A DNA stretch of 64,000 bases from the NCBI GenBank assembly GCA_017165825.1, contig CM029383.1, positions 8,764,298 to 8,828,297 of the forward strand, given 5' to 3'. This document shows, piece by piece, positions 34,880-46,600 of this stretch. The translations under genes were made by a program, and so were the position numbers. This DNA is from Hepsetus odoe. Lineage: Eukaryota; Chordata; Actinopteri; Characiformes; Hepsetidae. Position 1 is the stretch's first letter; the number at the start of each line of letters is the position of its first letter. Below the pieces are notes generated by a model. It did no database searches. It saw only the letters and a program-made list of their open reading frames with translations, and was not told the DNA's origin.

Positions 34880-36240
34880 GAAAAACTAACACTTACAGAT
34901 GTGACGTCCCGACCAGAGCTCCACTTTGGGGACGTCTGCATGTATCTTGTGGAGAATCCCTCCCCTCACACTGCTGTCAGGACGAGAGTTTACAGAAGGA
35001 CAGACAGCTGTGTGTGTCCTCAGTGTGGACGGTCAGTAACGCTGTCTCTCGGGAGACGGAGGACGAGAGACTCTTCACTGTTACAGTAAAGGGTGATGAT
35101 GAGCTGATGTTAGCGAGCGTCCCTCTTCTCTCCAACAATCATCGTGAAGTTCTCAGACTGAAGATGAAGATCTTTAATTGGAGAACTTATTATTGATCTC
35201 TCGTTACATCACTGTCCACACAACCGTGTCCCAAATTGGACACACACTCAATAGTGAGGACAAACAGTGCACAACCACTGGACACACACTCAGTAATGTA
35301 GTGTGGACAAATAGTGCACAACCACTGGACACACACTCAGTAATGTAGTGTCGAAGTGTAGAGGTGTGCGGTTTGGGATGCAGCCTGTCTGTTTCACTAC
35401 AAAGACGTGTGAATGACTGGTGTACATTCTTTCATTCCCTCCCTAAAGACAGAGACATGTCCAACAGTATAAGTCCACCATCTCCTCCCCTGGACTTTGT
35501 CTCTCTGTTGGAATTTGGTAGAAGTTCATCGTCTTTGGTTAATTCATCCAAATACACAACAACCATCCAGTTTTTTTGAGAAACAACCCAGTCAAAGGTA
35601 AATGGAGGGCAGCGGAATAAAGACCTGGCCTCCAAGTGGGCGGGGCTTTAAGGTATAGAAATAATAAAAATATAAGATATAATATAGAATAAATTATATT
35701 TTTGGTATAAGAACCTATTGGAAGATGAGCTATACATGATCTGAATTGCACACATACCTCAACTCAAAACACCCAGCAACTCTGTGATTGGTCAGTGATT
35801 GCTTAGAGGCTCATTTGCATATTTGTATTGTAATTACCATTATCACCATATCAGTAAACAGATGATACATTGTATCATTTAAAGTATAATAAGTATAATG
35901 ATATATATGATATCAGGAAAACATACAACTGAATACCCACAATGCGTCATAATTAAACATTTGGAATGCAATCAGGATGCAGATTAATCATCAATCAATT
36001 TGTATAAATTATAACAGTTTATTATCATTTTAAAACTGATTTGTGTTCCCAAATGTCCCTCTCGGTGGTTTATCATGGAGCTTTGCCCGGATCAACTGTC
36101 TGGAGGGCAAGTGTTTCAGGATTACAGATTCTAAAAGGCTCAGCTCGTGGAAATTTCCCCTGCCCTTGCACGCATGCGCAATCCACCCCGTTAATACACA
36201 CTACTGATTCGCTTCACCGAATCGGTTCTTTTGGAACCGA
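34880..36240. other. Intergenic region between tmem88 and the 79-aa gene
   Basis: No coding exon was recognised. A 51-bp direct tandem duplication (acaaccactggacacacactc) lies at about 35255-35350, and AT-rich sequence at 35650-36030. Short frames at 34901-35196 have no family likeness. Confidence 0.5.
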
Positions 36241-36259
36241 ATGAATTCAGCTCAGCTGC

Positions 36260-36531
36260 TGTGAACTTCACAAAGATGTGATGTAGTCCGACTCGGTCAG
36301 ATGTCGAGAGCGGTTCTGGTTGGGTTCTGAGTTGGTGGGGGACGAACCGACTGGTTGTGAATCGTTTGAGGACTCGTTCCAGCAGGATGATTCGCGAGTC
36401 GAATCACCGCTCAGCCTCAGGAGCGTCACTACCCGGTGCCTCATCAGAGTGAGGAGGAGGAGGATGATGAAGAAGAAGCCACAGTTTGACCTGTAGTCCT
36501 GAGTCTGAGGACAAGACTGATTCATTCACAG
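36260..36531 (+). other. Candidate non-coding first exon of the 79-aa gene
   Basis: Moderately GC-rich sequence ending at a consensus donor (attcacag|gtaagt at 36531/36532) with no long frame; a short upstream ORF begins near 36459 (MMKKKPQFDL). The next plausible acceptor on this strand is at 38939, just before the start codon of the small protein. The 5' limit is arbitrary. The link between the exons is inferred. Confidence 0.4.
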
Positions 36532-36634
36532 GTAAGTTCCTTTATATTTATTGCTATTAAATTTCTATTGCTGTCATAATTCTATTATATATTGCTTTAT
36601 TTAAAAGACAGAATAAAAAATGTTTTAAAAATAT

Positions 36635-37060
36635 TTATATATATATATAATCTCTCTCTCTCTCTCTCTCTCTCTCGATATATATATATATATATAAATG
36701 CTGTAAACAAAGAACACTTTCAGAAATGGAAGTGTTGATCATTCATTTTACCACCCTTTGCCTTCAAAACAGCATCAGTTCTTCTAGGTACACTCGCACA
36801 CAGTTTTTGAAGCAACTAGGCTGGTCGGTCGTTCCAAACATGACTGTGTTTCAGCCTCATGTGATGTGACATTGATGATCATCAGTACCTGTTTGGTAAA
36901 ATTGGTTGATCACACACCGACTATAATCCTAAAGAATCCCTGACTTTGTGCAAGTGTACCTAGAAGAACTGATGCTGCTTTGAAGGCAAAAGGTAGAAAC
37001 ACCAAATATTGATCTGATATATATATATATATATATATACATATATAAAATTGATAGATA
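36635..37060. repeat. MITE-like inverted-repeat element flanked by (AT)n
   Basis: The left arm 'ttgccttcaaaacagcatca' through 'cttctaggtacactcgcaca' (about 36758-36801) is repeated inverted at about 36950-36995 ('gtgtacctagaagaactgat', 'gctgctttgaaggcaaaagg'). Arms of about 60 bp surround about 150 bp of unique sequence without an ORF. (CT)n and (AT)n tracts lie outside the arms. This is the layout of a non-autonomous DNA transposon; the superfamily was not identified. Confidence 0.8.
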
Positions 37061-38084
37061 TAGGTATATAAGCAATGGATATAAAATAAAACATTGAAAT
37101 GTTTCTTAAAAATCCAAGTTGTCACAGTGTAAGTGCTGCACTTTTTAAGGTGGAACGGAAATTCAGATGAGGTGCCAGATTCTGCTTATTTGATGATTCT
37201 CTGCATGGCCTCCTTGGCGCCGAGGTGTTTGGACATGATGAACAGACGTGCTTTTATTAACTCACCTTCACATCTAGATGTGAGGAATTGAGGGTGAAAA
37301 GCATGGCTTGTTTATGGAGTGATGTAATGCATGGCTCTATGTTTATCCATCCAAAGCCCATTTACTGTGCTGGCATCTCCTCCAGTCGTTCCACGTTCAT
37401 TCAGTCCAGTGAGGGATTACCTTTTTATGTAACACACTTTTCAAAGAAGCCCAGAAGCTCTTGGAGGGAATTCTAAATCAACTTAGCCTGACCTTCATCC
37501 AAGTGAGCATGAATGAAACAACAGATGAGTTTAGGTGGTTTGGAGGTTGACCAATAGGGTTCAGGGAGGTGAGGGTTGAATTCCTGGAGAAAGAAATCCA
37601 AGATATTTAAAGGTACGTGCCGTTATGAGGTGACCTGTTCCAATCATTTAAAAAAATGAATAATAACACTAAGGCTGCCACTAACGACTGTTTCTTGTTA
37701 ATTACTTCACTAGCTATTTTACCAATTAGTCTAAACAATTCATTTTTGTCCGAAAATCAAATTTGACTGTTTAATTCCAGTTCATTTCATTTGGTCAAGC
37801 TGTATGTTACTGTTTAATGTATATAAACCAAGGTTTACCTATTAAAGTGGCAAATCTTTAAAGAGGTTGATCATCACGAACGATGGTTTTGTCTTTTCTG
37901 GGGTCCATCATCCAGAACAGTGGACTTCTCTTCAGGGTCAGAGCTGCTGTGATCTTTGCACAGATCATCTCTACTGATAATCTGAAGCTTCATAACAGCC
38001 TTTGGAACGAATCATTAGGAATGAATCATTTGCATCCATGATGTGCTTCCTGTGCATTTTCATTTTCCCACCTCTAGGTAGAAA

Positions 38085-38540
38085 TATGAAAGTGAAAGTG
38101 AAAGTGACAACCCTTGTCATTGCGAGGTCACAGCACTGCACACTATGAACCACAACGAAATTGGACCTCTGCTTTTAACCCATGCACTCAAACACCGTGC
38201 AGCAGTGGGCAGCTATTGAAAGCGCCCGGGGAGCAGTGATGGGGGCGGTACCTTGCTCAAGGGTACCTCAGGGCAACCCACATGGGTGGGAATCGAACCC
38301 ACAATCTTCCGATGCAGGGCCAACTCCCTAACCACTAGGCCACCGCTGCCCTGGACCTCTGCATTTTACCCATGCACACTGAAACCCGTGCAGCAGTGGG
38401 CAGCTATTGAAAGCGCCCGGGGAGCAGTAATGGGGACGGTATCTTGCTCAAGGGTACCTCAGGGCAACCTATTGGGAAGGGGTTTGAACCCCTGATCCTC
38501 CGATCTTGCGGCTAACGCCCTAACCGCTAGGCCACCGCCA
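38085..38540 (-). repeat. Two adjacent reverse SINE copies
   Basis: The first copy (about 38091-38347) is full length, with tail 'gaaagtgaaagtgaaagtga', body 'aaagcgcccggggagcagtg', box B 'gggaatcgaacccacaat' and head 'ccactaggccaccgct'. A second copy lacking the tail (about 38352-38540) follows at once. The pair probably arose by insertion into, or duplication of, an existing SINE. Confidence 0.88.
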
Positions 38541-38960
38541 AATATATGGTTTAAAGCGAGTCAGAGGAGTCTCTGAAACTCCAGGCGGGAAAGTGTGTGT
38601 TTGGTAAAACTCTAAACTGACACACTGATTCCAGCTCAGTCTAAAAAGAGAACTCCTCCACGGGACGACCTTAATCCTTTTCTTTGAACGGTCCTCTCCT
38701 TTCAGCTTCAGTGTTCAAACATTGGGATGCTTTTGCAGCATCCGTGCTGGTCTAGTTTAGGGACTAGTCCTCATAATCAGAAGGTCAGATATCTTGATCA
38801 AGGTACCAACCGCATCACAGCTCCCCGGGTGCTGGACAGTGTGTGTGTATTAAATACAGAGGATGTGTTTTATTGTGTTGCACTGTGTTCACAATGACAC
38901 TTTCGTCACTTTCGTTTATGTCGTTTTCTCTCCGTCAGCCCCGTCGCTCCAGCCGTCCTG

Positions 38961-39566
38961 ATGGGGAAGAAGGTGCTGCAGTGTTTTCCGTGGTACAAGC
39001 GCTGTAAAGAGCAGGGCAAGGGCAGGTTTTGCCCCTCACAGCCTGGTGAGGGTTTTATCTCTGGTAGATCTAAAGTGTAGATCTCGTAGATTCTTCTTCT
39101 TCATCGTTCGTCTTCATGTCTTCCTGTCCTCTGCATCTTCCTCCTTCATGTTTGCATGTCCTCTCTCACCACATCCATAAACCTCTTCTTTGTCCTTCCT
39201 CTTCTCCTCTTTCCTGGAGATCTTCAACATCCATCTCCTGATGTGCTCCTCATCTCTTCTCTGGACACGTCTTGCTTCTCTCACTTTGTCTCTAAACTGT
39301 CCAACCAGCACTGTCCCTCTAGTATACTTCCTAATCCTGTCCATCCTTGTTCCTTCCAGATTCTAGACCCCATTTTTTCCCCCACCAATCTTTGTTCTTT
39401 CTCTCTGTCAGTTCCATCCGGGGAGGCTCAGCCCGTCCTCTCTCCCTCCATCTCGTGGTCGCACGACAGTCAGGAAGGCGAAAGAAGGTACGTTTACTTT
39501 TCACACAAGGCCCGGGTCACCTACCGACACCAGCTGGACGGCAACATCATCGACGCCACCTGCTGA
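38961..39566 (+). CDS. Unrecognised 79-aa protein (two coding exons)
   Basis: Exon 38961-39045 (start MGKKVLQCFPWYKRCKEQG) and exon 39412-39566 (ending HQLDGNIIDATC, stop TGA) join in phase 1 to give 79 residues. Support: an acceptor (tctccgtcag, 38939) 21 bases before the ATG, a CCTG|GTGAGG donor, an acceptor after a long pyrimidine run (ttctttctctctgtcag, 39411), and a frame that closes with a stop. The N-terminal third is basic with three Cys; the C-terminal third looks folded and is rich in aromatic and basic residues (RRYVYFSHKARVTYRH). There is no signal peptide or membrane span, and residue 6 (Leu) does not fit the usual myristoylation pattern despite MG. I do not recognise the family. 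An internal AAG|GTACGT at 39487/39488 could be used as a donor, in which case the true C terminus would differ. Confidence 0.6.
39110..39357 (-). repeat. 5'-truncated LINE fragment (reverse-transcriptase C-terminal tail)
   Basis: The minus strand encodes a damaged 'VQRRDEEHIRRWML...EEDAEDRKT' segment. This is the C-terminal tail usually seen in non-LTR retrotransposon ORF2 proteins, ending in 'EDAEDR..W'. It lies in the intron of the 79-aa gene. Four related fragments occur elsewhere in the window. Confidence 0.75.
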
Positions 39567-41405
39567 TCGCTGGGGTTCTGTCCTGATCCAACCCGCCATT
39601 GTGGCTTCACACCCGTCACCTTTTCTCCAGCCCACAAGAGGGCGACTCCACATAGCTCCAGTGGGCCACAACCAAATTGGCTCCCTGGGTCTCCTCATAG
39701 TCCTGCGTCCAGGGGCGGATTCTTTTTCTCTTTGTGGGAACACTTCATAAGGGCTTCATGAATTTATGAAAAGAGCCAACTGCGGTGGTTTGATCAGTCT
39801 GCCTCCTGAGTGCCCCCTGGTGGAGATGTTCCAGCCATGACCAGTTGGAGATTTGGATTAAAAAACTTAAGGCAGCACTTTTCCAAGAATGTGTTGCAAT
39901 AGAGGAGGAAGAGGATGATGGAATGTAACATGGGAGTAAAACAGAATTATCTTTTGCAGTAAAACAGCGCTACCCCCAGACTTTTCGACCTTGGGCGGCT
40001 GTAATCAAGGCCAGCTGGGTCCTTTCTGCCAGACTTGGACCAAATACACACCCTTGGGATGGTCATGTGACCAAATTAGACCAGAAGATCAAATAATGGA
40101 ATGATTAGAATGGAAAAAAGTCATGAAAACAAATATATCCTTCCTCATTCCTGACTTACTTAGGAGAAAGTGTGTCTTATTGTGTCTTATTTAACACAGA
40201 AATCTGAACATAAAGTTGTTAAAATATTAGGAACTAAACATGCTTCTAAATACACACATTTATCCCAATATTTATTCCAACGTATGCCAGGAAATCCACA
40301 CAAACACGTGTAGCTTCACCTGGATTACTGACGTCTGGTTCCATTCACCGCTATTTAAAAAGTAAAATCCGAACCAAACCCGATCTGGATGTGTTTACGC
40401 TGAATTTTGTGCAATTTTGAAACATTTCAGTAGAACTTTTGGAAATGTATCTGCAATTTCTTGTTCTCAATCAATGGTATTTCCTCATGGGTTACCATAG
40501 CAACACACTAGCAGCATGTTGCGAGGGTTAGGCCTCTGTATACTTTATTGTTTATTAGGGATTATATGCAAACACTAGATGAAATTGCAAGTCAATGCAA
40601 AACTTTTTCTCTCTTTTGCCATATTCAGAATCAAATGACGCTCGTCTGTCAGCATTCTATAGAAATATTGGCTTTCGCCGTGCCCAGATCACAGGGGCCT
40701 TGATATGCAAATGAGTCCTTTAATCACAAGCTATTATCAGTGTGTGCTTTGATCATCCTGGCCGGTCAGGATGAGAGCTTCCTTGTGTGTTTTGATGAAG
40801 AAATGGATGAAACAGGTCATAAAAAAGGTTCAGTATTAAAGCTTTGTCACAGTTATAAAATGTTACAGGCAGACGTCAGGTCACTCCACCCCTCTGTGGA
40901 CATTGTCAGATCTGATATTGGGGTGAAACATAAACTGGGGTGGAATCTGTCTTTGTAGGTCTCCATCACTTGCTGTCATAGAAATAACATCCAACACATT
41001 TTTATATGTACAGCATTACAGAGCTGTTATCAATAGATCTGGCAGTTGACGTCCAAAGAAGAGCTTTGGGACGTCCTTCAAGAAGCCTGGAGAAGCCTTA
41101 ATGAAAGGAGCTGGTCTAAGAGAGTTGAGGCTGTGCTGAAGAATAACGGTGGTGAATATTGACTTTAAAGCTGGTTAGAATGAACCTCTCTTTGTGTTTA
41201 GACTCTGCTTTGTGTTTAGACATGTAATTACATTTGGAGTATGCTCATGTAATAAATCACCATTCCTACCGTCTCCTTTCTCGAGTGACTTCTGTACAGC
41301 ACTGAATCAGCTTTAAAGACACCAAAACAGCCTGTTTGATTGAAGAATGACTGGGAAGTGATGCAGTAAATCTCACTTTAAGTTGTTATACATCATATAT
41401 AAACA
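39567..41405. other. Downstream of the 79-aa gene, no further gene seen
   Basis: Probable 3' UTR followed by intergenic sequence; ATTAAA at 39857-39862 is a possible poly(A) signal. At about 41040-41230 there is a dispersed repeat (agagttgaggctgtgctgaa, taacggtggtgaat) shared with 45300-45440. Confidence 0.5.
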
Positions 41406-41640
41406 TAAAAGTGACTATACTTGTCATTGTGAAGCACAGCGCAGCACACAGCGAACCCCAACGAAATTCAACCTCTGCATTTCACACACACCCACCTTGC
41501 AGCAGGGGGAAGCTATTTAAAGTGATGGGAACAGTACTTTGCTCAAGAGCACCTCAGGGCAACTTACTAGTCTGGGATTCGAACCAATGACTTTCCAATC
41601 CTGGGGCCTCGTCCCAAACCACTAGGCCACCACTGCCACC
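41405..41640 (-). repeat. tRNA-derived SINE, reverse copy
   Basis: It carries 'gacaacttgtcattgtgaag'-like tail text, 'cttgcagcagggggaagcta', 'cacctcagggcaacttacta', box B 'gggattcgaaccaatgac' and head 'aaccactaggccaccactg'. Internal deletions relative to the 38.1-kb copy. Confidence 0.85.
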
Positions 41641-42292
41641 AAATTTAGCCTCACCTACAAATGCGGAGCATCGTTTTTAACACGACACCTTTAACAGACT
41701 TTAGTGTTGAGGGATAATGTGGGCCTTGTTTTACAAATTTGTGTCCAATTTTATCAGCATAGTTTATTAAAGTACAACAGTTACCATGGTTACTACAACC
41801 ACCATTTTTATTTCATAGATAAAAACATTGGATATTTCAATGATAAGTTGACCGCCAAGCTAGAAATCTCTCAGATTTTCATTTAAGATCATCATTTTTG
41901 GAAGCATCTGGCCATGCGGTGGAGACACAGCTCTATATGTTGAAGGGCGGTTTGCTTTCATAATGGGTTAGATTTCATTTCGGTCCAGCAGACAGAAACA
42001 TGAAGTGATATAAACCTTTTATAAGATCATCATAAATTACAAATATGACATCTTTCTTTAGTGTGTTATAGAATGGATAAATTGAAATATAGTCCCATTA
42101 CATGTGGCCGGGATGGTGGTTTCCATTTCGGTGTGCAGCTGCTCCAGACTGTGACGGATCTACTGCCTGAACACACCAAAGGATGGAGTTGGCTCCAGCA
42201 TCGTTGTGAGGTTCATGGCCGTGGGTTCCTGTCTGTGTGTTGGATTCACGTGTGGGGGTTCAGGGCGACAGGGTTTCGGCTGGAGGGAAGCA

Positions 42293-43602
42293 TCAGCATG
42301 GCTGCTTGGTTAGGCTGTTGAGGATTTTGTGGTGTGGTGCTTTGTACAGAGCCGTGAAGCTTCCTGGGACCAATGTGCCTCGGCCCTCTTCGTCCACCTG
42401 ACCCATCAGGATAAAGTTCTGGCCTGAAAGAGGAGATATGTTGGTCATTGGCTGAAACTAGGTGGGTAGCTTTTGGCTGCTTTTTGATTCTGTGGGCTGC
42501 TTTTTTTGATTATTGGACAGATCTTTATTTACCTCCACGTATATAAACTGCAAGTATTACAGTCCAGTCGAGTGATGGATTGAAAACGTGTGTGTGTGTG
42601 TGTGTGTACCTCTACGCAGCAGTGGGCACTTCTTGCAGGGCAACACCAGTTTCACAGACATTGCCTCTCCAACCTGAGTGATGGTCAGGCTGCCGGCCTT
42701 GTAGGCTTTGATGATGGACACTGTGGCGTGCAGGCTGCCGTGGGGACCAGAGGACAGGGCCACCACCTTCCCTGTGATTACTGGACGCAGAAAAACAAAG
42801 GTTTTGTTTGCAAAATAATGGTAAGATTAAAAGCTGACTTAAAATACAAGGAATTAATAAATATTCATAGTGGATCATCTGCCTCCATATCTTCCTGTCC
42901 TCTGCATCTTCCTCTTTGCATGTCCTCTCTCGCCACATCCATAAACCTCCTCTTAGTTCTCCTTCCTCTCCTTTGGCTGGCAGCTCCATCCTCAATGTCC
43001 TTCTCCCGACATACTTGTTGCCTCCTCTGCACAACACAGTCTTCTTTGGCTTTGTCTCCAGACTGTCCAACCTGAGCTGTCCCTCTAATATACTCGTTCC
43101 TAATCCTGTCCACCCTCGTCATTTAAATCTTAATATCTTTAACACCTACAGCTCCTCCAGCTCCTCGTATAACATAGCTAGTCTCACTACCACCCTTTCA
43201 CTCACACTGGAACCCATCTGTCACAGATCACTCTTTCCACACTTGCTGTTACTCTGAACTGTCCACCCCGAGTATTTAAACTCCTCCAACTTCACCATCT
43301 CTACTCCCTCCATCCTCAGTGCTCCACTGTCCAATAGCCCAAAAACACAAGGGGAGAACCTGTACCCTCCACTCAGAAAGAACCCAAAGGAACCCAGGAC
43401 CTCCATGTAGTGAGGCAGCAGTGCTACCCACTGCACCAATGTGCTTCTGACCTAAAAATGATTTGACTGAAAATCAATTCTCAGACCCAGACTGATCAGT
43501 TTTGATGATCTGGTTTTAGGCCGCACTTACCAAATTCGCTGGTACAGAAGCTGTTCTTTATGGTTCCGTCTCTTTTACACGCTCTGGTGCACAGCGGATT
43601 TG
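42293..43602 (-). CDS. pcolce: pcolce exons 7-9: NTR (netrin-like) domain
   Basis: Exon 7 encodes ANPLCTRACKRDGTIKNSFC; exon 8 encodes KVVALSSGPHGSLHATVSII, YKAGSLTITQVGEAMSVKLV and LPCKKCPLLRRG; exon 9 encodes QNFILMGQVDEEGRG, then APHHKILNSLTKQPC and stop. Six Cys in the NTR pattern (C..C...C / PC..C / PC-end) match human PCOLCE. This domain binds heparin and the proteinase side in the family. Confidence 0.94.
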
Positions 43603-46600
43603 CTGAAAAAGAAATAAGTGTGAAAAATGGGCACAATTAAACTGATCATACATAAGAATAAAGTAAACAACACTGAACATCAGAACTGGACCATGGAGCG
43701 ATGGAAGAATCTGGGCTGGTCAAGTGCACTATGGGAAGCAGGCAGAGGCAGTGTGACGCTCTGGACAATGGTCTGCTGGGAAACCTTGAGTCCTGCATTC
43801 ATGTGGACATGGGTTTGACACCTAAACATCACTGCAGACCAGGTGTCCCCTAACAGTAGTGTCCTGCTTCAGCAGGATAATACTCCCTGCCACTCAGAGC
43901 ATCAAGCATTGCTCATCTTGAACTTCTGTTCCTCAAAACAAGAAGAAGCTTTGAGACTCTATTCAGACCTGGTTCCTCAGTGGTAGAACGACCTTCCTTT
44001 TATTATCAGAAATGCTGAGTCTCTTCTGTCTTTCTGTCCTTCATCTGAAGAGCCACCCCTTTAAGGTATATCAAAGGAACTTACAATTTCTACGAGTTCA
44101 TCCGATTAGGTTAATGTTGTTACTTTAAAAACCTGCTGTTCTAAATATCAGAAGGGACCCCTCTGACCTGGAAGGGCCGGTTCTGGTTCGGGCTGGCGAG
44201 ATTCTGGCCTGCGGATAGGCGGTCTGCCGTTTCGGTTGGGTTTGGCTGGAACACGTCTGGACGGAGCTTTAGTGGTGGTAGCAGTTGTGGTTGTAGTCGT
44301 CATAGTGACGGGTTTCTGGGGCTGGGCTGGTGGCGGTTGGTTTGCAGGTACAGAAAGGGTGTGGCCTCCTGATTGGCTGGTCCTTGTGATGGTTGGCCGA
44401 GAACCAGGAGGGACGCTTGAATAGGAAGCCATAAAACCATCAAAGGTCACGCTGAGGTCAGAGACAAACTGGACCAGGAGTACGTTGCTGTTGGTTACGA
44501 AGTTCCTGCAAGAAGGGAACCAAAGGAGAACAAGGAGAAGTGAGGGTGGGTGTTTCTAATAAAATGGCCAGTAAGTGTTTATAGATTTTTAACAGGTAGA
44601 CAGGTAAAGGTAGGTTGGATGAAAGATGACTCTTCACTCACTCTGGGGCAGTGTCTCCACAGAATTTGCCGATACGTCTCGAGTCGTCATTTTCTCCTCC
44701 GTTAAAGAACGCCACGTAGTCGAAGCGGCAGTAGGTGTCTGGCTCCACATCAAACTTATCAAACTTCACCTCAATCACCTGAAAAGAAATAGGGTTTATG
44801 ATGGTAAACAGCAACTCATCACTCAAGACCTCAAAGGTTCAAAGGAAAGACTAAAATACGAGTTGCACATGAAATTTCAGATGTTTTGCACCATGTCTAC
44901 CAGTCCATTGGTCCACAAACATTCACAGTGTAAAGGGAAGCTGACAGAGAAGTCCTGTCATGGGCAAACGACTCAAGGGAAAGAAATTTTGATGTTAATT
45001 AAGAAACACAGCACTGTCCAAAAGTCTTGAGCCCCTCATTTCTTCCTATTTTGCTGCCAAAGGTCCAGACTTTCTTGTATTTTAAATGGTGAGGAACAGT
45101 TCTCCAGATCTTCCTGAAGGACAAAGTGTTTGTCTTTCATTTTCAGTCCAGTCTCTATACCTAAGCAGCTCTCCAGATCTTCCTGAAGGACAGTGTTTTT
45201 GTCTCTCATTTTCAGTACAGTCTTTGTACCTGAGCAGTTTCTGAGGCAGTGTGGGATCATCTCCACAGAGAACGGAGAGCAAAAGGCAAAGGAGAGCTTT
45301 AAGACATCCTTCAAGAAGCCTGGAGAAGTGTTCCTGAAGATGATTGAAAGAAAGGACCTTGTCTAAGAGAGTTGAGGCTGTGCTGAAGAATAACGGTGGT
45401 GGTGGTGAATATGGAGTTTAAAGCTGCTTAGAATGAAACTCTCTTTGTGTTTAGACTGGAGTTACATGTGTTTGTACACAGATCACTGAAACTAGTGTCT
45501 CACTTTCACGCAGAACAGAGAGACAGGACGGGAATGAAGATTTCTACACAGAGCTGTGATCATACAATCAGAGACAAATGAGAAAAAGAAAAAAATTTAT
45601 TTTATCATCTAGAACGTCTCAGCTTGTTCCCCAGAGCCCAACTGGGTTCTGGTTCTCTGGGTGTTCCTGACCATGTTGGGATCCACGGTGATGAGCCACG
45701 AGCAGCTGATTCCTGCAGGGTAATTCTTTTCTGGCCAGTTGGGAGTTTTGATGGAACCTTCAGGTTTCATCATTTTCCCACCACAAAACTGATGCTCTGA
45801 AAACAAACAAACAAACAAACACAAAACAGGCAACTGTAACAGCAGCACATGAAGAAACGAAGAAAAGATCCACAAAAGCAGTTTGGGTGTATTCATTCAT
45901 TCATTCTTTCTTTCTATTTTTCATTCATTCATGCATTCATGGGGCAGCGGGGGCCTAGTGGTTCGGGCGTTAGCTGCATAATTGGAGGATTGTGGGTTCA
46001 AACCCCTTCCCGATAGGTTGCCCTGAGGTACCCTTGAGCAAGGTACCGTCCCTGTCACTGCTCCCCGGGCGCTTTCAATAGCTGCCCACTGCTGCACGGT
46101 GTTTGAGTGTGCATGGGTTAAATGCAGAGGTCCAATTTCGTTGTGGTTCACTGTCTGCTGTGCTGTGACCTCGCAATGACAAGGGTTGTCACTTTTCACT
46201 TTCACTTTCATTCATTCTTTCTTTCTTTCTTTCTTCAGAATCTTCCTTCCTTCCTCCCGTTCTTGCTTTCTCTAGTCCTTCTTTCCTTCCTTCCTTTCTT
46301 TTTTCAGAATCTTCCTTCCTTGTTTATCCTACCTTGTTTTTCTTTCTTTCCTTCTTTCACAGTCCAATAGAAGACTGACATAAGTGGAATATTTTTAAAG
46401 TTGCCACTAAAACATTTTTAATTACAAAAAATGCAACATATTTTATTGTAAAATTTAATACTGTATTTATTTGTAGTTTATACAGAAAGGTTTAGGTTAA
46501 TTTTTTCACTTTCCATTTTTCATCTGACATTTTTATATTTCTTCTCGTAGTTTACTTTATTAAAAACATCACAACAGATTCCCTTTCATTCCCATTTCAT

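Noticed and set aside
36910..37125. 71-aa minus-strand frame
   Set aside because: Crosses (AT)n and an inverted-repeat element; not coding.
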